The position numbers and the translations under genes were made by a program. 64,000 nt of DNA, taken from assembly GCA_021791715.1 (NCBI GenBank), contig JAJYWB010000017.1:1-64000 (forward strand), in the 5' to 3' direction. Shown piece after piece: positions 18,231 through 27,191 of the stretch (its first letter is position 1; each line of letters opens with the position of its first letter). This DNA comes from Planctomycetota bacterium (lineage in GTDB: Bacteria > Planctomycetota > Planctomycetia > Isosphaerales > Isosphaeraceae). The notes under the pieces are model-generated. The model saw nothing but the letters and a program-made list of their open reading frames with translations. It ran no database searches and had not been told where the DNA came from.

Positions 18231-18950
18231 TAAACAACCTGATTTTCTTATGTTTACGAATCGAGAGGCGAGCGAATCGATTCGGTCGAACTCAGAGTCG
18301 ATGAAACGATACGCGAACAAACTCGAAGCGAATTATCAGGTCGGCCGATAAGTCGATGGCGACTTGTTAAAACGATCGTCAAGCGAATCATCAACGAATC
18401 GAAGTCGGTCCGATGCGATCTTCGATCATAAATATTATATGCGGTAATGTGATTTACCGTTATGTGTCGAAGGTGTCGGTTCATTTTCCGCCGTCTCGAC
18501 TTCTCTCCTCCAAAATCGGAAGAGCTTTGTCGACGCCGAACGACGCCCTCGCCCGACCGGGAGGGAATCCGCGAAACGCCCCCAGGACCCCGCGCACGAC
18601 CGCCGTCGCGTGCGACTGAAAACCCTCGTTTCTCGTCGCCGCCGCAAACCCGATCAAAACCCCAAGACCCGACGATACGAGTGATTGCGTAACTTAGATA
18701 ATTGTGTGTGCATTTACAGCAAAGGATCGATCACGGATTACGGTTCGGAGACGCGTCGCGCTCCCGTCCCCGATATAATAATCGATCATGGAATTATTGA
18801 AACGATCGCTCCGATAGACGATCTTCGGGGAATCTCGCCGGGAAAACGATTCATCGCTACCCGGCGAGATCGGAGCGACCATCTAATAGAATACGTATCA
18901 TAATGAATCTTTTTACACTCGCCTCCGAAACGGCGGAGTTGAAACCCGGT
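18231..18950. other. Convergent intergenic region between HAD and TPR genes
   Basis: About 720 bp between two convergent genes. Open frames here are short and Arg/Ser/Pro-rich. The one strong structural signal is the nested inverted repeat at 18806-18878 (annotated separately). Nothing else was recognised. Confidence 0.45.
18806..18878 (-). terminator. Nested inverted repeat downstream of the TPR gene
   Basis: The inner arms ATCTCGCCGGG (18832-18842) and CCCGGCGAGAT (18860-18870) pair perfectly over 11 bp; the outer arms TCGCTCCGAT (18806-18815) and ATCGGAGCGA (18869-18878) pair over 10 bp and compete for two bases with the inner pair. It lies about 70 nt past the stop of the leftward TPR gene. 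A terminator role is likely but there is no good T-run, so another structured-RNA role is possible. Confidence 0.5.
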
Positions 18951-20654
18951 TTAACGCTTGAACTTCAATCCCGGATCTTGCGGAGGCGCGCCCGTGAGCC
19001 GGAATGTAAAGCCGTCGGCGTCGCGATTGATCACCTTGCCCACGAGCGAGCCCTGCTTGCCGCCTTCGTCGGTGAGCGTCAAGATTCCATCTTCATATGA
19101 CGATGTTCCCGCGATCGACGCGACGGATTTCCCCGCCGAATCCGCCGCGATCCATCGAAACTTGCCGTCGTTTTCGATCGATAGAGTAACCTTTGAGCCG
19201 GGGGACGTCGCGGCCGACCATTTACCGGTCAAAACTCCCACGACGTTCGTACTCGCTCCGCCCGAATCGCCGGGAGCGAGCGCGGGCGCCGGCGCGGGAG
19301 CGGGTCGAGAATCGCCCGCGGGTTGATATTGCGCGATAATCTGCGCCGAGAGCGTATCCGAGGGCTGAAGTTTCACCACCCATTTCAACTGCTCGAGCGC
19401 GTCGTCGTCATGCCCCTCGCACAAATAATGATAAGCGAGCACAAATCTACCCTGAGACGATCGCGAGTTCTTCTTAACAAACGCTTCCAGTTTCCGAAGC
19501 TGATTCGTGTACGTTTCCACATCGGGATAAAAGCCGCTCAGCGTCGTCCAGTTCCATCCCGGTCCGACCGAGAGCACCGCGTACAGCGGCGCCGCGGCTC
19601 GTTCGTATTCGCCCCGCGCGAAGAGAATCAAGGCGAGAAATTCGTGGAGAGCAACATCGTCGGGCGTTTGAGAAAGCGCCTCGCGATTCAATTTTAACGC
19701 CTGATCATAATCTCCCGCTTTAAAAGCGTCACGCGCGTGCTCGAAAGCGGCGATCGCCGATTCTTCGACGGCGGAGTCGGGAGGCGCGGCGGTCGTGCTG
19801 ATCGGACGGGTGTAATTATCGGAGGATGCGTCGTTCAACGCGCCGCTTGCCGGGATCGTCGCCGAGTAGACTCCCGAATACGGATTGTCGTAATTCGAAT
19901 ACCCCCAAGTATAAATCGGCGATCCCGTCCCCCACGCGCCGACGCCGCCGTAATAACCCGGTCCATATGCTCCCAACCCCCATAAGCCCGAGCCCGCTCC
20001 GTTCCAGTAACCCGCTCCCAACGCCGCGGCGGCGCCGTAGCCGCCATACGGAAGGTATACATTGTTACGATTGGCGTAGCCCGCCCCCGCGAGCCCCGCG
20101 CCGCCGTAAGGGAGGTTGGTATTGTTCCGATTGGCGTAGCCCGCCCCCGCGAGGCCCGCGCCGCCGTTCGGTAAAGTTGTATTGTTCCGATTGGCGTAGC
20201 CCGCTCCCGCGAGCCCCGCGCCGCCGTTCGGTAAAGTTGTATTGTTCCGATTGTTATAAGCACCCCTCGCCGCCCCGGCGCCGCCGTCGGGGAGGGTCGA
20301 GTTGTTACGGTTGTTGTACGCCGAGCCCGAAGCTGAACCCGTATTCGCGCGATTCGGCTGATTTCGCTCACCGGCGCCTTTCATACCGTTATATGCTGCG
20401 TTGCGATTGCCGCCGCCGGGTTCGTTCCCGAACGACGACCGCATGCCGTTGGACTGAGCGCGTGGAGCACTGAAGGCCGGCGATCGAGCCGCCGACGCTC
20501 CCCCCATCGACGCGCCTCCCATACCACCGCGTCCCGCCATGCCGCCGCCGTAACCGCCGCCGCGGCCGCCTCCGCGACCCGCCGTCGCGTCTCCGGGGAA
20601 AACGAGGACCGCGGGCAAAACGATCAAAATCGTCTTGATTAACATTCTTAACAT
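18951..20654 (-). CDS. Secreted Gly/Asn-rich repeat protein with TPR domain
   Basis: A 567-residue exported protein. A signal peptide (MLRMLIKTILIVLPAVLVF, then ATAG) leads into a Gly/Arg/Met-rich stretch, then five tandem 20-residue units of the form YxNRNNTTLPNGGAGLAGAG (about residues 110-205), then a Tyr/Gly/Trp-rich segment to about 260. Residues 290-430 are tetratricopeptide-like (AFKAGDYDQALKLNREAL and following repeats), then a Pro/Ala linker and a beta-rich C-terminal domain of about 100 residues (GKWSAATSPGSKVTLSIENDGKF). An AGGAG lies 9 nt before the ATG. It follows a SnoaL-like secreted protein gene by 55 nt on the same strand. The arrangement suggests an envelope structural or scaffolding protein; function unknown. 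Confidence 0.75.
   Translation of the reverse strand: MLRMLIKTILIVLPAVLVFPGDATAGRGGGRGGGYGGGMAGRGGMGGASMGGASAARSPAFSAPRAQSNGMRSSFGNEPGGGNRNAAYNGMKGAGERNQPNRANTGSASGSAYNNRNNSTLPDGGAGAARGAYNNRNNTTLPNGGAGLAGAGYANRNNTTLPNGGAGLAGAGYANRNNTNLPYGGAGLAGAGYANRNNVYLPYGGYGAAAALGAGYWNGAGSGLWGLGAYGPGYYGGVGAWGTGSPIYTWGYSNYDNPYSGVYSATIPASGALNDASSDNYTRPISTTAAPPDSAVEESAIAAFEHARDAFKAGDYDQALKLNREALSQTPDDVALHEFLALILFARGEYERAAAPLYAVLSVGPGWNWTTLSGFYPDVETYTNQLRKLEAFVKKNSRSSQGRFVLAYHYLCEGHDDDALEQLKWVVKLQPSDTLSAQIIAQYQPAGDSRPAPAPAPALAPGDSGGASTNVVGVLTGKWSAATSPGSKVTLSIENDGKFRWIAADSAGKSVASIAGTSSYEDGILTLTDEGGKQGSLVGKVINRDADGFTFRLTGAPPQDPGLKFKR
20041..20340 (-). repeat. 60-bp in-frame tandem repeat, five units
   Basis: Five consecutive units of exactly 60 bp inside the TPR protein gene, each encoding a NRNN-x2-LP-x-GG-type 20-mer. 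The three central units are nearly identical at DNA level (the TTGGCGTAGCCCGC block recurs at the same phase), while the outer two diverge. The exact period and near identity point to slippage or unequal crossing-over, so copy number may vary between strains. Confidence 0.85.
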
Positions 20655-20709
20655 GTTTGCATCTCCTGTAATAGTTGATAAAGAATGATATTCTGTATGT
20701 AAATGTATG

Positions 20710-21657
20710 TTATTTACCCGCTTCGGGGGGTTTGCGAACCAAAATGAATTCGTCGATCCCGGGAACCGCCGAACCTCCCGCGGTTCGATCGGTCGATCTC
20801 CAGCTCATGCGGTCTTTACCTAAACGATTAATCACGTTTGTAGCCGAGATCGGTCGGCCGATCCTGTCGACGCCTTCAACTTTGATCACCCATTGGTTTC
20901 CGTTTCGCGTCATGTAGCCTTCGCCGTGGCCTCCTTCGGAATCGAAAATCCACGTTTTGAATTGTCGCTTGAGCGGATCCCAGCCGATTCGTTGCGTCCC
21001 CGAAAGAACCGACATCCCCCTCGTTTTCATCGTGAATTCGCGATCAATAAAAGCGCCCCCTTTCGCCCAAACACATGAGGTGAAGACGGTCGCGTCGTCG
21101 CTCTCGTTCACCCAATCTCCCAGCAGCCACTCCAGATCCTTGAGCCGTTCGTGAGGAGGGATGTCGTGCGCAAGCTCGTCGCGAACAGCGGCTTGCTTCC
21201 AGCTTCCGTCTTCTTTGATATAAACCGCGGTGTATCGCGTGATCTCGGCCGCGCCCGCTCCCGCGACGGGCGTGATCGTGGTTCGACCGACCTCGATCGC
21301 GGTCTCGTCGCCAAGAAAATGAAGCTCGACCGCTTCGATCGCGATCTTCTCGCCGTGATTGTCGGCGAACGACACGGCGTACCGATCGCGGATCGCCTCG
21401 CGACCAAGCGTGCGCTCGCCGTGCTCGTCGACGACGATCGCCGATTTCGCATACGTCGCCGCCGCGGCTTCGGCGTCGCCCGCGTTAAACGCTTTTATAA
21501 ACTTATCGACGAGAGCCTTGATCGCCGCCGCGTCCTCGCCGCGATCGGGTCGAGCCTTCGAAGCCTTCGGCGGATTCTCTTTCGGCTCCCGAGCGGCCGC
21601 GTATGTCGCGCAGATCGCCGCCGACGCGACGAAAATCATCAAAGATCTGTTTATCAT
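20710..21657 (-). CDS. Secreted SnoaL/DUF4440-like protein
   Basis: A 315-residue protein with a signal peptide (MINRSLMIFVASAAICATYAA). Residues about 40-165 form a cone-shaped SnoaL-like fold: IKALVDKFIKAFNAGDAEAAAATYA is the standard opening of the SgcJ/EcaC/DUF4440 group. The second half (about 170-315) is a beta-rich domain, starting LEWLLGDWVNESDD with several Trp/Gly-bounded strands, which resembles a second lipocalin-like DUF1579-type fold. Such proteins are common in planctomycetes, usually without known ligand. AGGAG stands 6 nt before the ATG at 21657. The Gly/Asn-repeat TPR gene follows 55 nt later and is probably co-transcribed. Confidence 0.78.
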   Translation of the reverse strand: MINRSLMIFVASAAICATYAAAREPKENPPKASKARPDRGEDAAAIKALVDKFIKAFNAGDAEAAAATYAKSAIVVDEHGERTLGREAIRDRYAVSFADNHGEKIAIEAVELHFLGDETAIEVGRTTITPVAGAGAAEITRYTAVYIKEDGSWKQAAVRDELAHDIPPHERLKDLEWLLGDWVNESDDATVFTSCVWAKGGAFIDREFTMKTRGMSVLSGTQRIGWDPLKRQFKTWIFDSEGGHGEGYMTRNGNQWVIKVEGVDRIGRPISATNVINRLGKDRMSWRSTDRTAGGSAVPGIDEFILVRKPPEAGK

Positions 21658-22242
21658 TTTTTCTCCTCATCGACAAATCGGATTCGAGCGGTCGCAAGGG
21701 CTCGCCGTGCGCGGATCGCTCTCTCGATCTCAGTGAATGTAGGACGCGAAATCGCCTCCGAGATCCCGATGCGCCGTATTTTCCCGGGTCGATCAAGAAA
21801 ACGATGGGTTTCAAACCAAAGCCTGCGAGACTCCCGGGAAACGGGTTCGATGTTTTTTCGGTAAGTCGCACCGAATCCATTCAATCGGTCGTCTTCGCCG
21901 AAATCAAGCATCAAGAACGATAAAGTTTCAGAATTTGCACGGAGAATAGATTTCTTCGGCTGACCAATTTCTATGGATTCGCTCACGATTCCTGCACGCC
22001 CCCCTCGCCAAGAGCGAATACAAACGCGAGAAGCGTCTCCGTCGCTTATGAAATGGAAACGATCAAAGCGCGATCGAACGCTTCAAGTTTAACTTGAACG
22101 AAGCGTTTGAATGTAATAAATGCTTAAAACAGATATTATTTCGTCTATGATAACCGGGGATAAGAAATGAAGGGAAGTTCGAAGCGTGAAGCGCTCGCCT
22201 GATAAGCGGCGAGCGTGATCGCAAGATCGAAAGCCGATCCGG
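21658..22242. other. Intergenic region with a 17-bp palindrome
   Basis: About 585 bp between the esterase stop and the SnoaL-like gene, both leftward. It contains no credible gene. TTCAAGTT-T-AACTTGAA at 22082-22098 is a perfect palindrome, with flanking ACGC and (A)GCGT extending the dyad past a short bulge. It could be the esterase terminator stem or an operator. The promoter of the SnoaL-TPR pair should be near 21700-21950. Confidence 0.45.
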
Positions 22243-23223
22243 TTAAGATTTCGGCGCCTCTTTGGGAACGAATAATGTACGTTCTTTAGGATCTTTGGGA
22301 TCGTCGACCCTGGGATAATCGCGCCACAGCCAACGCAACATCTCGGGCATGATCGCTCCCCCGTGTTTGTTGCTGTGCGTACCGATCCCCCATGTAAAAT
22401 TCACGTCGTATCCCTTCTCTTTGAGAGCCTCGACCATTTTGATGTTCTGCGCGTGCCAGTCCATTTTGGGATCGTAATTTCCGCCCCTGCGCATCCCTCG
22501 AAGATCGTTGACGCCGTCTTGCAAATAGATGCGGATCGGCTTTCGTTCGCTCGCGCGGATGATATCGGGATATTTGTGACCTCCCATAATGTTCGTGAAG
22601 CTGCCGATCGTGCTGATCACCTTGCGAAACTGATCGGGGCGATTCCACGCCACCGTGAACGCGCAAATCGCCCCCGAGCTCGCTCCGCAGATCGCGTGCG
22701 TTTCCGGATCTTTCGATATGTTGTATTCCTTATTCAATACGGGAAGGAGTTCGTCGACGATCAGTTTCGAATACTTATCGTCAAGTGCGTTGTATTCGAC
22801 ACGTCGATTCGTCGTGCGATCGCCCCAATCGGCGTCGTCGGCCTCTTTCTGCTCGGGCGTGTGCCCGGGATTGACGAAAACTCCGATCGTCACCGGCATT
22901 TCGCGGCGATAAATCAGATTGTCAAACACATAAGGAATCCGACAACTTCCTTTAAGACCGACGAACGCGTGGCCGTCGCAAAAGATCATTAAAGAAGCCG
23001 GCGACGATGCGTCATACTGCGCGGGGACGTACACCCAGTAATTGCGTATCGTATTCGGATAGACCTCGCTCTTGAGCACGAGCGGCCCCGTAACCTTCCC
23101 CTGAGGCACGCCTTCATGCGGTTCCGAATCGGGACCGAGCCGGTAAACGTCGTCGGTCGGCGCCGAATAAACGCTCACTCCGATCCATAACAACGTCGAT
23201 ACGCACGCGATGAAGAACCTCAT
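22243..23223 (-). CDS. Secreted alpha/beta-hydrolase esterase (feruloyl-esterase/enterochelin-esterase type)
   Basis: A 326-residue exported esterase. A signal peptide ([21 protein letters not shown]) precedes a two-part alpha/beta hydrolase. [21 protein letters not shown] near residue 70-90 is the early strand region; the nucleophile elbow is CGASSGA near residue 185; an acid in LQDGVNDL and a histidine in [11 protein letters not shown] complete the likely triad. The family removes acyl or feruloyl groups from polysaccharides or cleaves siderophore esters. A GGAG lies 7 nt before the ATG at 23223. It sits 215 nt after a broken rhamnogalacturonan-acetylesterase-like gene in the same direction, so a role in polysaccharide de-esterification is the better guess. 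Confidence 0.83.
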   Translation of the reverse strand: MRFFIACVSTLLWIGVSVYSAPTDDVYRLGPDSEPHEGVPQGKVTGPLVLKSEVYPNTIRNYWVYVPAQYDASSPASLMIFCDGHAFVGLKGSCRIPYVFDNLIYRREMPVTIGVFVNPGHTPEQKEADDADWGDRTTNRRVEYNALDDKYSKLIVDELLPVLNKEYNISKDPETHAICGASSGAICAFTVAWNRPDQFRKVISTIGSFTNIMGGHKYPDIIRASERKPIRIYLQDGVNDLRGMRRGGNYDPKMDWHAQNIKMVEALKEKGYDVNFTWGIGTHSNKHGGAIMPEMLRWLWRDYPRVDDPKDPKERTLFVPKEAPKS

Positions 23224-23438
23224 AAAGCCGCTCCGGTTCGAAAAGGTCAGGATCTTCGTGGAATCAAGATAAGCCCAAGAATCGACGTCCGACTTCGCCC
23301 CCGAACGTCGATGAATCAAATCGTACTCGGCTCGTCGACCCGATTCAATCGACTCGTTTCGGCTCTTGGTCGGCTTCTTTCCTCGACCGATCGACGAGAT
23401 CCTCGCTCGGTGAGACCGATCGCAGATTGTTAAACAGA

Positions 23439-24219
23439 TCAAGTACCTTCGGGCGCGATGTTCGTTCGATTCGGGCTCGGCGGGATTCGAACCGAAGCGA
23501 TCGGATCGGGTTTAGCCGGATCAAAAGCTTTATCGTCTTCGGCAAGAAATCGAGCGAGATCGAGCCGATTCGCCCTGCTCCCCTCGACGATACACCTTGC
23601 CGATTCATAACTTCCGTATGCGTTATGATGCGTGTCGTCGACGAAGGCCTTTTTCGATTCGTCGGCGCCGAGCGCCTCATAAAACCGTTTGCTCATCGTG
23701 TTCAAATCGATCAAAACGACGTTCTCCTCCTTCGCGGTTTGGCGGACAGCGTCGGGGTAATCGCCCAGGCTGTTGGTCACCTTCCCCGCGGAATCAAACG
23801 TTCGACGGTTGATCGGCGTTACCAGGACAGGGATGGCGCCCCGCTTTTTTGTCTCGGCGATCAATCTTTTCAGCGATTCTTTGTATGTGGTGAAAGCTGC
23901 CGCGCCCTCGCCGCGCTCTTTCTGATCGTTATGACTGAACTGAATGAATAGATAATCATCTTTCTTGATCGTGGTGAGGATATTATCGAGCCGTTTCCCG
24001 CCGATGAAGCTCCGCAACGTCTCGCCCGATTCGGCGTGATTCGCGACCGCGACCTCTCGTTGAAAAAACGGGGCGACATTTGACCCCAACTGTTCCAGGG
24101 CTCGCGTGGTAGATCGGCGACGGTCGAATCCCCCGCCAGATAAACGACGATGCAACCGTCGGCGCGCGCGATCTCGACATCGAAGAGGATCGCGATCAAA
24201 CCGATCTATACGTTCTCAT
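23439..24219 (-). pseudogene. SGNH/GDSL acetylesterase (rhamnogalacturonan acetylesterase-like), frameshifted
   Basis: Two reading frames together encode one SGNH hydrolase. Upstream frame: VYLAGDSTVADLP (the GDS nucleophile block) and SWGQMSPRFF. Downstream frame: QREVAVANHAESGETLRSF, then DDYLFIQFSHNDQK (block III) and DDTHHNAYGS (block V with Asp and His). The frames switch at an A6 run on the plus strand (24063-24068; T6 in the gene); one more T would join them as RFFQREVAVANHA. The upstream frame also lacks a good start: ATG at 24219 (MRTYRSV) is in a third phase and would join smoothly if the A3 run at 24198-24200 had one more base. So either two single-base losses in homopolymers (decay) or base-calling errors. 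All catalytic residues are otherwise intact. Confidence 0.8.
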
Positions 24220-24533
24220 AATTAATGAAAACATGGTCATTTATTTTCGTTGGGCGTCGCGTCGTGAATCGTCCTGGAAATCCAAGGGGGATCGATCAAT
24301 GTGGAACGTCGCGATCGGTTCGGAAAAAGACAAGCCGATTCGGCCGAATTCTCGCGAATTCCGCCGATCCTTGTCGGCTCGTGGTTAATAACCGTTCTCC
24401 GCGATCGAATAACCCTTGAGTGGGACGATCGACGCGACCGACGGCGGCGCGAACCGCTTGATGACGGCGCCGCGGCGACGTAACGGGATATCTTGCAAGC
24501 CCTTACAGGGCAATCGACCAGGAGAATCAAAAC
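24220..24533. other. Divergent intergenic region before the coiled-coil/FHA/kinase module
   Basis: About 310 bp with no gene. A short hairpin GCCCT-TAC-AGGGC at 24499-24511 lies between the putative promoter and the AGGAG ribosome binding site of the coiled-coil gene. Promoters for the leftward esterases and the rightward module should be here. Confidence 0.4.
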
Positions 24534-25349
24534 ATGGCATGCTCAGTCGTCAAGAAGGTCGTTTTGGGAACCGCGATCGCCGTCGGCGCGTCGGCGCTGA
24601 TCTTCGGCACGTCGGCGCCCAGCTATTTCAAAACCGCGTTCCATAAAGTTCGACACCGCGTGAAGAGCTCGGTGCCGATGCAATTCGAGATCGATCGCGC
24701 CCGCCAGCAGGTAGCCGATCTCGAACCCGCGATTCACGAAAACATCGAGAATTACGCCCGCGCCGAGGCCGACGTCGAGCACCTGAAGCAAGAGATGGTC
24801 GCGATTCGCGACAATCTAAGCGAGGAGAAGCAAACGATCCTCGCGCTGCGGAAGAGCCTGGAAACGGGCGATTTTCAGTTGACCGGGAGCGTGAGCTACA
24901 CCCCCGACGAGGTTAAGAGCGAGATGGGCAGGCGGTGGGATCATTACCGTCAGGTCGAGCGGATCTTGCACGAGAAGAACGAGACGCTCAAGGCGCGCGA
25001 ACGCGCGATGGCCGCGGCGCGTCGGCAACTCGCGAACATCAGCTCGCAGCGGAAATCGCTCCTCACCAAGATCGACGAGATTGAAGCGCGGCTCAAGGCG
25101 ATCGAGGCGACGCAATCGACCAATGAATTCACGTTCGACGACAGCGCCTTGGCTCGCGCCAAGCAATCGGTCGCCGAGCTTGATAATCGTCTCGACGTGA
25201 TGGCCCGCACCGCCGAGCTTGAAGGGCGCTACGCCGACGGCAAGATTCCCGTCGTCATCGAGCCCAAACGCGATGTTGTGAAAGAGATCGACGCGGCGTT
25301 CGGCAAGCCGACCGTGAAATCGGCCGAAACGGGCGAAAAGAGCCTGTAA
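24534..25349 (+). CDS. Membrane-anchored coiled-coil protein
   Basis: A 271-residue protein that I cannot place in a named family. A single N-terminal hydrophobic segment (VVLGTAIAVGASALIFGTSA) suggests a signal anchor; from about residue 45 to 230 it is almost uninterrupted heptad-type helix, with VADLEPAIHENIENYARAEA, VEHLKQEMVAIRDN, and KSLLTKIDEIEARLKAIEAT. The overall look is of a PspA-like or SbmA-like helical rod but without PspA signature residues. AGGAG precedes the ATG by about 8 nt. It is the first gene of a rightward series with an FHA protein, a Ser/Thr kinase and two small membrane proteins, so it may be a structural partner or kinase substrate at the membrane. Confidence 0.75.
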   Translation: MACSVVKKVVLGTAIAVGASALIFGTSAPSYFKTAFHKVRHRVKSSVPMQFEIDRARQQVADLEPAIHENIENYARAEADVEHLKQEMVAIRDNLSEEKQTILALRKSLETGDFQLTGSVSYTPDEVKSEMGRRWDHYRQVERILHEKNETLKARERAMAAARRQLANISSQRKSLLTKIDEIEARLKAIEATQSTNEFTFDDSALARAKQSVAELDNRLDVMARTAELEGRYADGKIPVVIEPKRDVVKEIDAAFGKPTVKSAETGEKSL

Positions 25350-25541
25350 GGCGCTGCGATACGGTTGATCGGATCCGCGGCGGCGAGAGGTCGAATCGTT
25401 CGACCCCTCGTTATCCCCCCCGCGTCGCGGGTTCGATCGGCCTTCGCACTTCACACACTTTGGTCGGTCGTGATCCCTCGCTACAATAATAGACGGAAGT
25501 TACGGATATCCGCGATGTTGAACCCAGGCGGTGAACATATC

Positions 25542-27032
25542 ATGGCGTCAAATTGGCGAATCGCGGTTCGTCAGGCCGAGGAGGCGATTCGCGCCGGCCG
25601 GCTTGAGGAAGCATATGCGTACGTCAATCAGGGCGAGGTCGCCGAGCACCAGCAAGCGGTTCAACTGAGGGGACGGATCGCGCTCGAACTGATCGCGCGT
25701 GGTTCAAGGCGGGCTCAGGCGTTCGATTACGCGGGTGCGATTGAAGATTTGAACAACGCCGAGCGTTTTGGAGCGCCTCCCGACGCGCTCGCCGCGGCTC
25801 GGTTGCGGACCGCGGAACAGCTCGCCCCCGAGATCAAGGTCGATCTTGAAGCGGGACGTCCCGAGCGCGTCGTCGAACGGATCGAAAAATTATCACGTGA
25901 AAAGATCCACGGTCCCGCGCTCGCTCGCATGCGCGAGATCGCCGACGCGTGGCGGCTCGTTTTAGCCGACGCGCGCCGGGGCGAATTCGGCCGCGGTATC
26001 GAGCGTCTCGAGCGAGCCGAGCGGCTCGCCGCGGAATGTTCGATCGCGGCGCTCGCCTCAACTCGTAACGATCTTCTGAAACGTCAAGAGACGTCTCAGC
26101 CGCTTATTGAACGTTTATATCGCGCCCTCGGCGGCGAGAATTGGGGAGAGATCCTCGCCGCGGCCGAGGCGGTTTTGAACGTCGTTCCTGAACATCCCGC
26201 GGCGCTTCAGGGTCGAACGCGGGCGTGGCGTCGGCTCGCGGCGATCGCTCCCAACCACGCGCTGCCACACGCTCCCGCTGCGCGGAATCGCACGCTCGAT
26301 CTGATGAAACCCGCCTCGAGCGATTGGAAGACCGAACGCGAGCCGAACGTCGATCGATTTGCCGCCGCCGAATCCGCGGATACCGAGACGACGCGGCGTG
26401 GTTTGGGAAACGTGTCGCGGAGCGGCCCGCGGGGACGATTTCTTCTTTGGGCGGATTCGATCGGCGGATTCCTTGTGTGTCTGAATGATCAAATCATGCT
26501 CGGCCGCGCCGACGCCGACGGCCGAGCCGACGTTCCGCTATTGGGGGATTTGTCGCGTCGACACGCGTCGATCGTCCGCGACGGCGACGGCTACGTCGTC
26601 AAGGCGATCGAGCCGACATTCGTCAACGGCAGGCGGGTGGAGACGGCGCCGCTTCGCGATCACGACATCATCCGGTTGGGATCGACCGTCGAAATCGAAT
26701 TCCGCAGGCCGAGCCCGCTGAGCGCGACCGCGACCTTGACGATCGTCAGCAGGCATCGCTTGCCGCTCGCGGTCGACGGTATCGTATTAATGGCCGAGAC
26801 GTGCATCGTCGGCAGGTCGCTCCAGGCGCACATTCACGCGCCTGAGCTCAAAGAGCCCGTCGTTTTGTATCGTCAAGGAGAATCGCTTTGGTTTCGAGCC
26901 GCGGGAGGGTTCGAGGTCGACGGCGCTCCGCGCATCGGCCGCGCTCCGATCACGCTTCGTTCCAACGTTTTAGGTGAGGGTTTCTCGTTCAGTCTGGAAC
27001 CGCTCGAATCGCCCCAATATTCGGACGTTTGA
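25542..27032 (+). CDS. FHA domain protein with helical-repeat N-terminus
   Basis: A 496-residue protein. The N-terminal 260 residues are TPR-like helices (VRQAEEAIRAGRLEEAYAYV and similar). A forkhead-associated domain occupies about residues 310-390: MLGRADADGRADVPLLG, LSRRHASIV near 337-345 with the conserved Ser and His, and FVNGRRV near 360 with the conserved Asn-Gly. FHA domains bind phosphothreonine. About 105 residues follow, with a second beta-rich, FHA-like GR segment (CIVGRSLQAHIHAP). The ATG at 25542 has an AGGCGG about 10 nt upstream; an in-frame ATG at 25515 is possible. The gene directly precedes a Ser/Thr kinase gene, so it is probably the phospho-reader of that kinase's products. 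Confidence 0.85.
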   Translation: MASNWRIAVRQAEEAIRAGRLEEAYAYVNQGEVAEHQQAVQLRGRIALELIARGSRRAQAFDYAGAIEDLNNAERFGAPPDALAAARLRTAEQLAPEIKVDLEAGRPERVVERIEKLSREKIHGPALARMREIADAWRLVLADARRGEFGRGIERLERAERLAAECSIAALASTRNDLLKRQETSQPLIERLYRALGGENWGEILAAAEAVLNVVPEHPAALQGRTRAWRRLAAIAPNHALPHAPAARNRTLDLMKPASSDWKTEREPNVDRFAAAESADTETTRRGLGNVSRSGPRGRFLLWADSIGGFLVCLNDQIMLGRADADGRADVPLLGDLSRRHASIVRDGDGYVVKAIEPTFVNGRRVETAPLRDHDIIRLGSTVEIEFRRPSPLSATATLTIVSRHRLPLAVDGIVLMAETCIVGRSLQAHIHAPELKEPVVLYRQGESLWFRAAGGFEVDGAPRIGRAPITLRSNVLGEGFSFSLEPLESPQYSDV

Positions 27033-27191
27033 GCGAATCACTTTGCGATCAGTCGAGGTATTGAGAACGGTCGATCGAAAACGAACGCTTGAACGATCGA
27101 TTTCGACATGAGTCGTCCAACTTCTTTCACGGTCGGTACGAGGTTCGCATATTTTGGGCGAGCCGAACGAAACCGACGGAGTCGCCTTGCG

